Shown: positions 18,533-28,207, counted from the stretch's first letter. The stretch: DNA of 64,000 bases from Gillisia marina (GCF_000258765.1 NZ_AJLT01000006.1:38327-102326), one strand, 5' to 3'. Numbers and translations are program-made. Notes: generated by a model not told the origin, from the sequence alone.

Positions 18533-19498
18533 CTATTTCTTAAAACTTTCTATTACCATATTTGCCACTTTTAACGCCTTTGCACCTTGTTCTAAGCTTA
18601 CCACCGGTTCTGTATTATTATTTATCGCGTGCGCAAAAGATTCCAATTCATCTAAAATTGCATTATTCACAGCTACAGTTGGATTCTCAAAATAGATCTG
18701 TTTTTTAACGCCTTCAGCATTCTGAAGGATCATTGCAAAATCATCTGGATCCTTAGGTGCATCCTTCATTTTTACCACTTCACATTTACGTTCAAGAAAA
18801 TCTACAGAGATATAGGCATCCTTTTGAAAAAATCGAGCCTTACGCATATTTTTAAGCGAAATTCTACTTGCGGTTAAATTGGCAACACAACCATTTTCAA
18901 ACTGAATTCTTGCATTGGCGATATCTGGAGTTTCACTAATTACTGAGACTCCGCTGGCATAAACGTTTTTTACAGGGGATTGTACGACGCTCAAAATCAC
19001 ATCGATATCATGGATCATCAAATCTAAAACCACCGGTACATCTGTCCCTCGCGGATTGAACTCTGCCAACCTGTGCGCTTCAATAAACATTGGATAACCA
19101 ATCTTATCTTTACATGCAATAAATGCAGGATTAAAACGCTCCACATGACCCACTTGCCCTTTAACTTTATGGTGTTTCGCTAATTCGATTAATTCTTCAG
19201 CTTCAGCATAGGTGGAAGTAATAGGTTTTTCAACAAAAAGATGTTTTCCGGCAGTGATCGCTTTTTTAGCGGTTTCGAAATGAGTAATAGTAGGAGTTAC
19301 TACATCTATCATATCTACAGCTTCTATGAGAGCTTCAGCAGAATCGAAACTTTTATATCCAAAATCGTTTTCTATCTCTTTGGCTCGTTTGGTATCTCCG
19401 TCATAAAATCCTATCAACTCATATTCCGAAGATTGTTGGAGCAATTTTAAATGGATCTTACCCAAATGTCCTGCCCCAATTACACCAGCTTTTAGCAT
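18533..19498 (-). CDS. Gfo/Idh/MocA family NAD(P)-dependent oxidoreductase
   Basis: A 321-residue oxidoreductase. The N-terminal Rossmann domain has 'GVIGAGHLGKIHLKLL' and 'DVVTPTITHFETA'; the family hallmark 'EKP' lies in 'HLFVEKPITSTYAEAEEL'. The C-terminal Gfo/Idh domain contains 'HVERFNPAF' and the catalytic-type segment 'VVLDLMIHDIDVILS'. The substrate (sugar, inositol or another polyol-like compound) cannot be deduced. Related Bacteroidetes genes lie near lipopolysaccharide genes, but no such genes are adjacent here. A -7 promoter box lies 16 nt upstream of the ATG. Confidence 0.9.
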   Translation of the reverse strand: MLKAGVIGAGHLGKIHLKLLQQSSEYELIGFYDGDTKRAKEIENDFGYKSFDSAEALIEAVDMIDVVTPTITHFETAKKAITAGKHLFVEKPITSTYAEAEELIELAKHHKVKGQVGHVERFNPAFIACKDKIGYPMFIEAHRLAEFNPRGTDVPVVLDLMIHDIDVILSVVQSPVKNVYASGVSVISETPDIANARIQFENGCVANLTASRISLKNMRKARFFQKDAYISVDFLERKCEVVKMKDAPKDPDDFAMILQNAEGVKKQIYFENPTVAVNNAILDELESFAHAINNNTEPVVSLEQGAKALKVANMVIESFKK

Positions 19499-19514
19499 GT
19501 TTTTACGTTTTCAA

Positions 19515-19522
19515 CAAAAATA
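19515..19522 (-). promoter_or_regulatory. -7 box TATTTTTG for the Gfo/Idh/MocA gene
   Basis: On the minus strand the sequence reads TATTTTTG, an exact TAnnTTTG match, 16 nt before the ATG at 19498. Confidence 0.5.
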
Positions 19523-19655
19523 GCATTTCTTAGCATAAAGCCAATACCAATTTGGTTGTAAATGATTTAGTACAATCGTTAAATAATAATTAAAACATAG
19601 CTTGAAGCCTTGGCTAAGATTGTTTAATTTTATGCCATAATTGGAATTTATTAAG

Positions 19656-20297
19656 TTGAAGGATACATTTAGACATAAGGGGAAAAGGCAACAATTGGCA
19701 GCAATTGTGGAAGCAAAAGGAGTGAGGGATAAAAAGGTTTTAGCTGCGATTAATAAAATTCCTAGGCACCTCTTTATGGATAGTAGTTTCGAAGATCACG
19801 CCTACCAGGATAAAGCATTTCCCATTGCTGCAGATCAAACTATTTCTCAACCTTATACCGTTGCATTTCAAACCGAGTTGTTGGAAATTAAAAAAGGAGA
19901 TAAGGTACTCGAAATTGGAACTGGAAGTGGCTATCAAACCGCCGTTTTATGTGAATTGGGAGCAAAGGTGTATAGTATAGAACGCCAAAGAGAACTATAC
20001 AGAAAAACCAAAGTTTTCTTAGCTAAAATTGGGTACAGACCCAAATATTTGAGTTTTGGAGACGGATACAAAGGATTGGAAGAATATGCGCCCTACGATA
20101 AAATTATAGTTACCGCCGGTGCGCCTTATGTTCCTAATCCGTTATTGGCTCAATTAAAGATTGGAGGCCGTTTGGTTATTCCGGTTGGGGAGGACGTGCA
20201 GGTAATGACACTTTTTGTACGAAAATCTGCCAAGGAATTCGATAAAAAGGAATTTGGTGATTTTAGATTTGTTCCTCTTTTGGAGGATAAGAATTAG
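19656..20297 (+). CDS. pcm: Protein-L-isoaspartate O-methyltransferase (TTG start)
   Basis: Pcm methylates L-isoaspartyl residues in aged proteins, using S-adenosylmethionine, to start their repair. Family motifs are 'IPRHLFM', 'AFPIAADQTISQPYTVA' (the active-site loop), the SAM site 'VLEIGTGSGYQTAVL' and 'VTAGAPYVPNPLLAQLKIGG'. The length of ~213 residues is normal. No ATG fits: TTG at 19656 gives the family-like start 'MKDTFRHKGKRQQL', and another TTG at 19641 adds five residues. I prefer 19656 by family comparison. The gene is the only plus-strand one between 12 and 23.6 kb. A short hairpin (CTCTCATTGAGGG) follows the stop. Confidence 0.92.
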   Translation: MKDTFRHKGKRQQLAAIVEAKGVRDKKVLAAINKIPRHLFMDSSFEDHAYQDKAFPIAADQTISQPYTVAFQTELLEIKKGDKVLEIGTGSGYQTAVLCELGAKVYSIERQRELYRKTKVFLAKIGYRPKYLSFGDGYKGLEEYAPYDKIIVTAGAPYVPNPLLAQLKIGGRLVIPVGEDVQVMTLFVRKSAKEFDKKEFGDFRFVPLLEDKN

Positions 20298-20345
20298 ACT
20301 CTCATTGAGGGTTTTATTTATTTATTGTTTTAAAGTAAATGATTT

Positions 20346-20440
20346 GTCGGTTCGAGCCCTTTGACTTCTCTCAGGATAAACTAAAGTCGAGAACTTTTGG
20401 ACTAAATAAATAGGTTTCGACTCCGCTCAACCTGACAAGC
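20346..20440. repeat. Intergenic inverted repeat, family A, with insertion
   Basis: TGTCGGTTCGAG ... AAAGTCGAGAAC ... TTTCGACTCCGCTCAACC-TGACA. The left arm is interrupted by ~28 bp (CCCTTTGACTTCTCTCAGGA...) relative to the copy at 18419. Confidence 0.7.
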
Positions 20441-20493
20441 TAACTTGCTAGAAGTTTGCACTTTAATAAGAAAAATATTCTAACTTTTTAGCA

Positions 20494-22980
20494 CTATTCT
20501 AAAATCCCTAGAAATTTAAGTCCGAAGATAAAGGCACCTTCAGTTTTTCCTTGATAATTGGAGACTACATAATCCAGTCTTAACAACCTGTATTTTCCAA
20601 ATCCTAAATTGTCTATTCCAACAGAAAACTCTGTGTAAGGCTTATTGTTTTCAATGGAAAGGGCATGTGAACCAAGGATCAAGTTATAATTCAGTTTATT
20701 TATCAAAGGAAGTTTCCCTAAGATCCAACCTTGAAAATCATGCTCTGCATGTACTTCCAAATAGTTGTTTTTGGTGCTCAGATCATAATATGGCAATAAG
20801 TTGAATTTGTTGAGGTAGCTGCCGCTTCCAATTCGAGTTTGATTCCCATTAAAGTGTTGATAATCCAAATAGGAGATTTCATTATCAGTTAGAAATGCAC
20901 CAGCCTTCAAAGTATATCCAAAATTCCCTTTATTGCCTAGTTTTATGGTTTGAGTAAGCGCTGCCCGAACCTGATCGAAATTATAATCAGAAATATCACT
21001 GCCAAAACCTTTCTCGTAGGTTAGCCATAGCGTTGGAAATTTATTAGAAGGCACATTTACTTTACTATCTGGATAACTCATATATTTCTGAGCAAAATCT
21101 ATTCTTCCGGAAATATTCAACTTAAAAATATGATGATCTTCAAAAGGGGCACTTCCAAAATTAGTTGGCTGCAAAGGATTGTTGGAACTATAGACAATAT
21201 CATCACGATTCACCCAAGAATGATCATTAGTATTAAATAACGCATTTCGTTGCTGATAACTAATGTCTGAAAACAATCTAAATCCGTTAAAAAGTTCTTG
21301 CTGATAGGAGATTTCTGCAAACTGTTTTTCGTATAATTTCAAATAATTTCGTTCGAAAAATAAGCTGGTGATATCGTTTATTCTTTCTGAAATTGGAAGT
21401 GTAGGATTTATTTGCGCGGTTTCTACTCCGGCTTCCACATTCAAAATTGGCTTGGAAATATTGTTGAATTTCTTCTGAAAACCTGCTATTATTCTGAAGC
21501 GCTCATCACTAAAACCATAATTCATATTAGAGTAAATCCTCCAGTATTTTCCGAAATTATCATCTAAGTTCCTTCTATAAGCGATATTTACTGAAGTATT
21601 GTAGCCTTGAACTGTATTATAATGTGTGCCAAATAAGGGTGAAGAAATACTAATGCGCTGCTTTTTATAGGTATTTCCATAGCTATAACCAAAGAGCAAG
21701 TTTGAGATGGAGAATTTATTTTGTGCTGTATCTACAGAATCCAGATATTTTTTTGGAACTTTTTTAGCTCTTGTATGCTATCCTTCTTCACATAATCTGT
21801 TAACTCTTCTGTAGTTAATGGTACCGGCCTAATTTTGTTCCAGTAGAGAGAATCTTTTTTGTTGGCCTCATCGGCAAAACTTAAAACCTCTCTGGTAAAG
21901 GTTCTTTTTTCAAATTGAGGCTCGAAATTATAATTACTGTAAACCGCAGTAAATCTTCCATCTCCACCAATTCCAAACATCGAAAAGCTAAAATCTACCG
22001 CCTGACTAATTTTGATCCAGAATTTGTTTTCTTCAGAATATTTGAAGTTTTGTGTAAAAGTGAGTTCCTCTATTGGTGCCACTTGAATTGCTTGACCTGT
22101 AGTTTTTAGTTCTGTTCCAAAGATTTGCCAAGTGTCCTCTACAATATAAATGAAGCCACTAAAAACTCGATCTTTTGAACGTTTGGGTGTTACTAGAATC
22201 TTATTAATAAGGTAACCTTCGGTATCATAAAAAACGCCTTCTAACTTATAATCGTAATAGTTGAAAGCATAATCGGCGATAGGAGAAACTATTTCAGCAT
22301 TAATTTCTATCGTATTATTATAAAAGGAAAAATCAGATTCTTCAGCAGAATTTAAGCTGAAACCATTGTCATTCCCACTTACTTTAGAGGCTATAATTTT
22401 CTCTTTAAAATCATCGGGTGCACGAAAGGTAATTTCAGAAATAGTTTCACTTAAGTAGATTATTCCGCTGCGCGTAGAATCCAAGCCTCCACCGAGATCC
22501 CCAAGCTCTTGTCCTAATATTTTTTCCGGTGCATTTTTAATACGCCACAAACCTCGGGAATAATAATTGGCAGTATATTGTTCTAATTTCGCAAGATTTT
22601 GCTTTCTGTTTTCAATTGCACTTCTTATGATTCTATTGGCTGGATTATCTTTGGAATCAATGGTTACCTCGTCTAGATTTGTAGTTTCAGAAGTTAATTG
22701 GACGTCTAGTTGGAAAGGAAATTTATCTACAAGGATCTTTTTTTTTGAGGGTTTGATATCCCAAAAATTGAAAAACTAATTCGTATTCACCTGTTTTAGA
22801 TAATCGAAGTTCGAAATTGCCATCTTCGTTGGTAGTCGTTCCATATTTTCCGTCCTCAGTATAAATATTCACATATGGCAGAAACAGGTCATTGCTATCT
22901 CTAACAGTTCCAATAACTTGTGCAAATGTGAATTGGGAAAAAAGTAAAAGAAAAAGGAGGGATTTTAAGCTACCATTCAT
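20494..22980 (-). CDS. DUF5686/carboxypeptidase-regulatory-like outer-membrane protein (two frameshifts)
   Basis: This is a single gene of ~828 residues read in three frames. The start at 22980 gives a signal peptide ('LLFLLLFSQFTFAQ') and a carboxypeptidase-regulatory-like Ig domain ('GTVRDSNDLFLPYVNIYTED', 'GYQTL'). The rest is DUF5686, a beta-rich region ending in barrel-like strands and a terminal 'FGLKFLGILE', which suits an outer-membrane barrel. Frame 1 breaks in a run of nine A (22738-22746; eight expected). Frame 2 breaks near 21748-21765, where one A is missing from either of two A-runs. Each fix restores continuous reading (ILVDKFPFQL; VPKKYLDSVD). The function is unknown; family members are common in Bacteroidetes and some lie near TonB-related genes. 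Sequencing error is the simplest cause of the breaks. Confidence 0.82.
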
Positions 22981-23034
22981 AAACAGAGGTTTTATCTCTG
23001 CAAAATAGCCAAATAAAAGAGATGAGAGCTAGGC

Positions 23035-23490
23035 TTAATTAAAGTCTTTTTTAATTCGGTCTAAATTGCGTTTATTATCCCTGTCCTTCATAGTTTCCCG
23101 CTTGTCGTATAACTTTTTACCTTTTGCCAAGGTGATCTTAAGTTTTGCAATTCCACGATCGTTGATGAAGAGGTTGATAGGGATAATAGTAAGCCCTGTA
23201 TTCTTAACTTCTTTTTCCAGTTTTTTTAACTCTCCTTTATTCAGAAGTAATTTACGTTCACTTTTAGGATTGTGATTAAAGTGCGTGGCGTGAGAATACT
23301 CTTCTACGTGCATATTGATTACAAAAAGCTCATGATTTTGAAACTCACAAAAACTTTCGGCAATAGATGCTTTCCCCAAGCGAATAGCTTTAATCTCCGT
23401 CCCTGCAAGTTTTATGCCTGCCACATAGGTGTCTAGAAATTCATATTCAAATTTCGCTTTACGGTTTTTTATGTTGATGGTATTCTTCAT
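23035..23490 (-). CDS. smpB: SsrA-binding protein SmpB
   Basis: SmpB binds tmRNA and brings it to stalled ribosomes for trans-translation. The 151-residue protein shows 'INIKNRKAKFEYEFLDTYVAGIKLAGTE' across its start, then 'EIKAIRLGKASI', 'EYSHATHFNHNPKSERKLLL' and the tail motif 'AKGKKLYDKRE', all diagnostic. The basic C-terminal tail ('DRDNKRNLDRIKKDFN') is the part that enters the mRNA channel. It lies upstream of the DUF5686 gene on the same strand (54-bp gap). The tmRNA gene itself is not in the window. Confidence 0.96.
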   Translation of the reverse strand: MKNTINIKNRKAKFEYEFLDTYVAGIKLAGTEIKAIRLGKASIAESFCEFQNHELFVINMHVEEYSHATHFNHNPKSERKLLLNKGELKKLEKEVKNTGLTIIPINLFINDRGIAKLKITLAKGKKLYDKRETMKDRDNKRNLDRIKKDFN

Positions 23491-23497
23491 AGAGGCA

Positions 23498-23505
23498 CAA
23501 AAATA
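23498..23505 (-). promoter_or_regulatory. -7 box TATTTTTG adjoining the smpB start
   Basis: An exact TAnnTTTG match on the minus strand lies 7 nt before the smpB ATG (23490), implying a transcript with almost no leader. Confidence 0.5.
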
Positions 23506-23695
23506 GGAAGGTTTCTTTAGAAATTCCTATAATGATTTTGTAAAGTTTTGAGATCGGTGTTTTCTGAAAAGTTGGCAAAAAATTTTATCAGGTGTAAGGA
23601 GTTTGGAATAATGCAGTCTTAAAATAGTGATATTATGAATTAGACAATTTCTGTTGTGTTAATTTTTTTATCTTAGCGCCTATTTTAACTGAATT

Positions 23696-24448
23696 ATGAG
23701 ATACCTTTTAATATTTGCTTTAGTTCTACTATCTGCTTCCTGCCAGAACGAAAAAGAGGAATTTTCTGCGGATGAAATCATCGATAAAACCATTGAAAAT
23801 GCAGGTGGTGAAAACTATAGAAATGCTACAATCGAATTTAAATTTCGTGAAAACCAATATAAAAGTGTTCGAAATGGCGGGGAATTTCTTTTAGAACGCC
23901 AGATTATCGATTCTCTTGGAGTAGATACTATTAAAGATGTGGTGAGCAATACGGGTTACAAGCGATTTTTAAATGATAGTTTGATCACGGTGCCGGACAC
24001 TATGGTAGTTAAGTACACCGGTAGCATTAATTCTGTTCATTATTTTGCTCACTTACCTTATGGTTTAAATGATAGAGCTGTAAATAAGAAAATGGTGGGA
24101 GATGCTGAAATTAATGGAATGCCTTACTACCAATTAAAAGTAACTTTTAGTCAAGACGGTGGTGGTACAGATCATCATGATGAGTTTTTATACTGGATCC
24201 ATAAAGAGAATTTTACCATAGATTACCTTGCTTATAAATTTCATGTAAACGAAGGCGGACTTAGATTTAGAGAAGCCTATAATCCTCGCGTAATTGAAGG
24301 AATTCGCTTTGTAGATTATAAAAATTATACGCAAGAAGATTTTAACACGGATCTTTGTCAGTTAGACGAATTATTTGAGGAAGGTAAACTGGAACTGTTG
24401 TCTAGGATTGAGACTGAAGATGTACATGTAAAGTTGAAAAAATCTTAG
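23696..24448 (+). CDS. Predicted lipoprotein, DUF6503-like
   Basis: A 250-residue exported protein with a lipoprotein signal ('MRYLLIFALVLLSASCQNE', Cys16). The mature part is a beta-rich single domain with 'DEIIDKTIENAGGENYRNATIEFKF' across its start, 'VVKYTGSINSVHYFAHLPYG' and 'LYWIHKENFTIDYLAYKFHV'. This pattern resembles the DUF6503 family of Flavobacteriaceae, whose function is unknown, and loosely the LolA/LolB-like outer-membrane lipoprotein fold. A near-consensus box TATCTTAG (23669-23676, one mismatch) lies 19 bp upstream. It is convergent with the ABC ATPase gene. I assign no function. Confidence 0.75.
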   Translation: MRYLLIFALVLLSASCQNEKEEFSADEIIDKTIENAGGENYRNATIEFKFRENQYKSVRNGGEFLLERQIIDSLGVDTIKDVVSNTGYKRFLNDSLITVPDTMVVKYTGSINSVHYFAHLPYGLNDRAVNKKMVGDAEINGMPYYQLKVTFSQDGGGTDHHDEFLYWIHKENFTIDYLAYKFHVNEGGLRFREAYNPRVIEGIRFVDYKNYTQEDFNTDLCQLDELFEEGKLELLSRIETEDVHVKLKKS

Positions 24449-24492
24449 ATTAACTATCCGGAATACTTTCTATTTTATATAAGCTGAAGTTG

Positions 24493-25162
24493 TTAATGTG
24501 ATGTAATATATCCATTATTAATTAAGTCCAAAGGTTCTGAAATCTCTATTTTCTGTCCATTTTTCAGAAGAAAATTAGATTGAGTAATATCTAGAACATC
24601 ACGGTAATAGTGATCTGTTACAATAATACCTTTAGTTTTACTTAAGTTCTTTAAAAGCTCTTTTAGAAGTTCTTTGTAAAGTGGTTCTAACATCGAAAAA
24701 GGTTCGTCCAGCATGATAAATGGATGATCCAGAGATCCTACCAACAATGTTTCCAGATATCTTAATTGTCCCATAGATAGCTTGCCGATTTTAGTATGAT
24801 CGAATTTAGAAACACCGGGAGCATAGAAAACCTTGTTTTGCTTCTCTTCATCATCACAAAATAGCGGGATAATATCTCTAACCTTTGTTCCTTTCGGTAA
24901 AAAACTGTCTTGTGGTAAATAACCAATAAGTTGGCGGGGAATTATTTCGTGGGCATCAATAATTTCTGAATTATATTTTATCTGGATATGATTTGCGGGT
25001 AAACTGCCGAACATCATTTTCAAAAGTGTAGATTTTCCACTTCCGTTTCTTCCGAAGATGCCTAATATATCTCCTGTTTTTACTTCAAAAGCAATATTTT
25101 CCAGAATTCTTTTTTTTGCCGAAAGACTTGTAAGCGCCACTTATCTCTAAAAGATGACTCAT
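24493..25162 (-). CDS. ABC transporter ATP-binding protein (one-base frameshift)
   Basis: A 222-residue ABC ATPase. The true start is the ATG at 25162 ('MSHLLEISGAYKSFG'); the frame breaks in a run of eight A (25110-25117, seven expected), and the fix gives 'SFGKKRILENIAF'. Motifs are the Walker A 'GRNGSGKST', Q-loop 'IGYLPQDSF', signature 'KLSMGQLRYLETLL' (with M for the usual G), Walker B 'PFIMLDEPFSML' and switch His in 'IIVTDHYYRDVL'. The small membrane-protein gene ends 3 bp upstream of this ATG, so the two form an operon. It may be an export or release system, but no large permease is encoded nearby. Confidence 0.85.
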
Positions 25163-25165
25163 ATT

Positions 25166-25447
25166 TTATATGGCTAAAGCGATTACAAGTAATGGGATTG
25201 CAACCATAAGATTGAGGATCCAAACTATTTTCAGCAATTTCAATTTACTAAAACCAAGATTGAAATATAGATTGTACTCGTTATTTTTAAAATAACGAAA
25301 GGCATAACGACCTACAAAAATTCCTAGAGTGCAAAACATGAAGATTCCCCAATACCTATTATCTAATAAATACATAATGAAAATTGAAAACACGAGATTT
25401 ACGATATTAATATCGATGTAATAACTCCAAATTGCGCGTACATTCAT
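25166..25447 (-). CDS. Small membrane protein upstream of ABC ATPase
   Basis: A 93-residue protein with roughly three hydrophobic helices (about 15-28, 32-50 and 70-92) separated by a basic, aromatic loop ('YAFRYFKNNEYNLYFNLGF'). I do not recognise a family. It precedes the ABC ATPase with only 3 bp between stop and start, so the two are surely co-transcribed, and it could be a minimal membrane partner. The reading frame looks intact, but since indels are frequent here a longer original protein cannot be excluded. Confidence 0.6.
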   Translation of the reverse strand: MNVRAIWSYYIDINIVNLVFSIFIMYLLDNRYWGIFMFCTLGIFVGRYAFRYFKNNEYNLYFNLGFSKLKLLKIVWILNLMVAIPLLVIALAI

Positions 25448-25544
25448 TTTGTGTAAAATAATATTGATGATGAAGTTAGCATTTTTGTGAACATAAATTC
25501 TAAGGGAAAGTTAAATCATTAGATCAGAGCTCCTGTTATCAAGA

Positions 25545-25700
25545 GATCCCTCCTCCGTCGGGATGACACTTGGACCTTAAAAAGACCCTTGAAAGGTCAT
25601 AAAGAATATTGAACTCGAATGTCATTCTGAATGCAGTGAAGGATCTCAATGGAACAGAATTTTTCTGCCAAGAAATCCTCCTTCGTCGGACTAAAAGCTA
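25545..25700. repeat. Intergenic repeats, family B
   Basis: Two facing copies of the element are seen: 'AGAGATCCCTCCTCCGTCGG-GATGACA' (25548-25570) and 'TGTCATTCTGAATGCAGTGA-AGGATCTCA' (25619-25649), then another 'AAATCCTCCTTCGTCGG'. The same words occur at 11631-11960. The 298-bp gap holds no gene. Confidence 0.65.
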
Positions 25701-25745
25701 GACCCTGAAGCAAGTTTATGGTGAAGACAGGGTAAAGAAATGTTG

Positions 25746-26126
25746 TTATTCCTGAGAATGAATGCCTACCTTATTTCCTTCGGTATCCTCTATAAATGCG
25801 ATAAAGCCATGTTCTCCGATATCTGTTTTTGGCACTAAAACTTTTCCGCCGGCTTTTTCTACCCGCTCCAAAACAGGATCTAAATTAGGATTGGCATTTA
25901 AATAAATTATAGAACCCTCTTTAGACGGGATATGCATTTCGCTTTGCACTAAAGCTCCGGTAGCTTTTCCGGAACCCGGTTCCCATGGAAAAAATGCCAT
26001 TATAGAATTGTGCATTTCATTCAGCGACATTTCTATAGAAAAGATCTTTTCGTAAAACTCCTTACTTCGATTAATATTGGTGGCCGGAATTTCGAACCAA
26101 TTTAATGAGTTTGTTGTATTGTTCAT
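25746..26126 (-). CDS. VOC (glyoxalase/bleomycin-resistance) superfamily protein
   Basis: A 126-residue single VOC domain made of two beta-alpha-beta-beta-beta units: 'WFEIPATNINRSKEFYEKIF' opens the first and 'GGKVLVPKTDIGEHGFIAFIEDTEGNKVGIHS' closes the second. Likely metal ligands include the Glu in the second unit, but the substrate cannot be read from the sequence. It resembles the small VOC proteins common in Bacteroidetes (YdcJ/PhnB-like group). It leads a series of small orphan enzymes and binding proteins running to 29.9 kb. Confidence 0.88.
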   Translation of the reverse strand: MNNTTNSLNWFEIPATNINRSKEFYEKIFSIEMSLNEMHNSIMAFFPWEPGSGKATGALVQSEMHIPSKEGSIIYLNANPNLDPVLERVEKAGGKVLVPKTDIGEHGFIAFIEDTEGNKVGIHSQE

Positions 26127-26289
26127 ATCTTGTTATTTAATACCTCATGAGGAATATAAACCTCTGTGGCGCATTTCAAATTTTCAGTAATAATTCTCAA
26201 AATCACATTAGCCGTTTGGACCTAGTTTCTTTGCTTTTTATTATTTCAATTAAAATGGGGTTGGATAAAATAACAGGGAGAAAATTTAA

Positions 26290-26604
26290 TTAGGGATTAA
26301 TCCCATAACCGCCTAATATTTTGATTTCCTTACATTTTTCGGGTGGGGTAGCAAGTAGGGGCATCGCTTGAGAAATAAGCTCTTTTACTCCCATAATAGC
26401 TAAGGAATTAGCATGGTCTTCTTTGGAATCCCATATTTCTGTGGTCCAAACCATATCTGAATCTTCACTATCTATACTTACTAAATATAATTGACAGCCT
26501 TTTGCTGTTGAAACTAATTCTGAAGCTTTTAATAAAATAGACGAGAGTTTCTCTCCATTGCCTTCAGTGGATTTGAATTTTACGCTAAGTCCGTATTTAT
26601 ACAT
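26290..26604 (-). CDS. Antibiotic biosynthesis monooxygenase (ABM) domain protein
   Basis: A 104-residue ferredoxin-like ABM protein: 'YGLSVKFKSTEGNGEKLSSI' begins the first strand/helix, 'GCQLYLVSIDSEDSDMVWTTEIWDSKEDH' covers the core, and 'SLAIMGVKELISQAMPLL' the last helix. Members act as cofactor-free oxygenases or haem-degrading enzymes, or have no known activity. No co-substrate genes lie nearby. The protein is intact and of family length. Confidence 0.85.
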   Translation of the reverse strand: MYKYGLSVKFKSTEGNGEKLSSILLKASELVSTAKGCQLYLVSIDSEDSDMVWTTEIWDSKEDHANSLAIMGVKELISQAMPLLATPPEKCKEIKILGGYGINP

Positions 26605-26741
26605 ACTTTAAATTTTGTAGGGAATTTATAAATGCTAAGACTATAAATTTAGAACATTATTTTTAAATATGTTTAAAATGTAATTTAGGGTTGATGAAAT
26701 TTAATTTTAAGTGGGTTTTTACTTATAGTTAAAAAATAAAA

Positions 26742-27196
26742 CTATCGTTTTACCTTAGATTCGTACATTTCGATCCATTCTTGGACAGTCATTTTTGAAG
26801 CTAGTTCGCCAATTAGCTCGAAGGTATATGCTCTGGCTTTTTAAACCTAATACAACTTTTTCCCATATCGAGTTTTAATTTGCTATGTTTAGGAAATTCG
26901 CTTACGAACCAGTCTAGTAAATTTTTATCTGCATAAATTCCGGAGTGATATACTGCAATAAAATTTTTCTGCGAGGCAATATTCATAAATGGGAGTGGAA
27001 GTTCTGGAGTACAATGATAACCGGCTGGGTATAATGTATGCGGCACCACGTAACCAATCATGCCATAACTCATGGTTTCTTGAAAACCTTCTGGCAAATT
27101 CATTTTTATAACTGTCCTTAATTTGGACATAGCTTCTTTGCGATCCTCGGGAATCTTCTCTAAATATTCGTCTGGTGAAGCTGCTTTTATTTGCAT
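26742..27196 (-). CDS. DUF1801 protein (one-base frameshift near the 3' end)
   Basis: A DUF1801/YdhG-like protein of ~151 residues. The core shows 'YLEKIPEDRKEAMSKLR', 'PEGFQETMSYGMIGYVVP' and 'GKSCIRFKKPEHIP'. As sequenced it stops early at 26813, but adding one T at 26821-26822 (rc 'cctt' to 'ccttt') continues it as 'PFELIGELASKMTVQEWIEM' to a stop at 26742. The extended tail matches what family members carry. It lies 1 bp downstream of the SRPBCC gene stop-to-start junction, so the two are co-transcribed. The function is unknown; the fold is related to iron-sulfur scaffold-like proteins only in a general way. Confidence 0.82.
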
Positions 27197-27197
27197 T

Positions 27198-27632
27198 TTA
27201 GTTCATTTTTCCGTTTCTCAGGTTAATGCCTGTATATAAATAAGCCTTTAGAGAACAAATAAAATCTGTCCAGCCTTGAGTTTGCTGAAGTGCTTTGGCA
27301 ATTCCTTCTTCATTCGTTTCAAAAAAGTCTTCAGTTATAACAAGTTTTGTTTTGTTTTCTTCTTCAGAAGAGAAAGACATGGAAACTCTCGCTTTATTAC
27401 CACTCGCTTCCCAATCGAAAATGATTTGCTCGTTTTCTATCACTTTTAATACCTCTACATTCAGTTTTACATTATAGTCCTTAAATTCCCAAGAAACTTT
27501 GTTTCCTTCAACAAGTTTGTCATTGGCATCAGACACAAAATATTTTGTTATCTGAGTTGGATCTACAATGCTATTAAATACCTTTTCTACGGGTCGCAAT
27601 ACGTGATCTATAACTTTTACTTGAATGCTCAT
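27198..27632 (-). CDS. SRPBCC/AHSA1-family protein
   Basis: A 144-residue START-like (AHSA1) protein. The hydrophobic-cavity fold is indicated by 'VIDHVLRPVEKVFNSIVDPTQITKYFV' across its start, the central strands 'VSWEFKDYNVKLNVEVLKV' and the C-terminal helix 'ALQQTQGWTDFICSLKAYL'. AHSA1 proteins are named for the Hsp90 co-chaperone Aha1, but most bacterial ones are of unknown function and may bind small hydrophobic molecules. It is followed after 1 bp by the DUF1801 gene, an arrangement frequent in Bacteroidetes. Confidence 0.88.
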   Translation of the reverse strand: MSIQVKVIDHVLRPVEKVFNSIVDPTQITKYFVSDANDKLVEGNKVSWEFKDYNVKLNVEVLKVIENEQIIFDWEASGNKARVSMSFSSEEENKTKLVITEDFFETNEEGIAKALQQTQGWTDFICSLKAYLYTGINLRNGKMN

Positions 27633-27712
27633 ATTTTAACGTGATAAAAAATTAAATTTTAGAGAAGATTATTTTAAAACTGGCTTTATCCTAGCGAAAA
27701 AATGAAATTTTA

Positions 27713-28207
27713 TTAAAACAATTTCACTTTCATTTTTTTGTATTTGCTAAGATCCAACACATCTCCCATTAAAAATTTCCCACTCACTTTTAAGTAAGGC
27801 TGGTCTACTTTCTTTGGTAGATCGAAGATCAAGATAGTAGATTCTTCAGATTTTGGATGGGTGTGATATTCGTTTTTCCATCCAAAAGGTTCTCTGTCAT
27901 TTAGTTTAATTTGAAGCTCTTTGTTGTTGTTATAGATATTTCCTTTGGAATCTACAATATATGCGATGGAATTGTTCCAGGTATGTTCTACAACTTCTGC
28001 ATTATTAATTACTTTAAAATTAATTCTATACCTGCTGGTATATTCATCTATCGGCAAGACTTTATAATCTGTTACCACATATTCGAAATCGTCATGATAG
28101 ATGCTTTCGTTTAAACCAATTTCAAAATCATCAGATTCCGATTTGCAGGAAATCGATAATCCTATTATTAGAAGTAAAAAAAATAAAGGTGATTTAAGGC
28201 TTTTCAT
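27713..28207 (-). CDS. Predicted lipoprotein of unknown function
   Basis: About 164 residues when started at the ATG at 28207 ('MKSLKSPLFFLLLIIGLSIS' before the lipobox Cys); an ATG at 28222 would add five residues. After the Cys comes a short acidic linker and a beta-sandwich-like domain ('YEYVVTDYKVLP'-type strands, 'RYRINFKVINNAEVVEHTW', 'STILIFDLPKKVDQPYLKV'). The pattern resembles DUF4352-type immunoglobulin-like lipoproteins, but I cannot assign it firmly. It is alone on the minus strand, with divergent spacing to the SRPBCC gene at 28349. Confidence 0.7.
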   Translation of the reverse strand: MKSLKSPLFFLLLIIGLSISCKSESDDFEIGLNESIYHDDFEYVVTDYKVLPIDEYTSRYRINFKVINNAEVVEHTWNNSIAYIVDSKGNIYNNNKELQIKLNDREPFGWKNEYHTHPKSEESTILIFDLPKKVDQPYLKVSGKFLMGDVLDLSKYKKMKVKLF

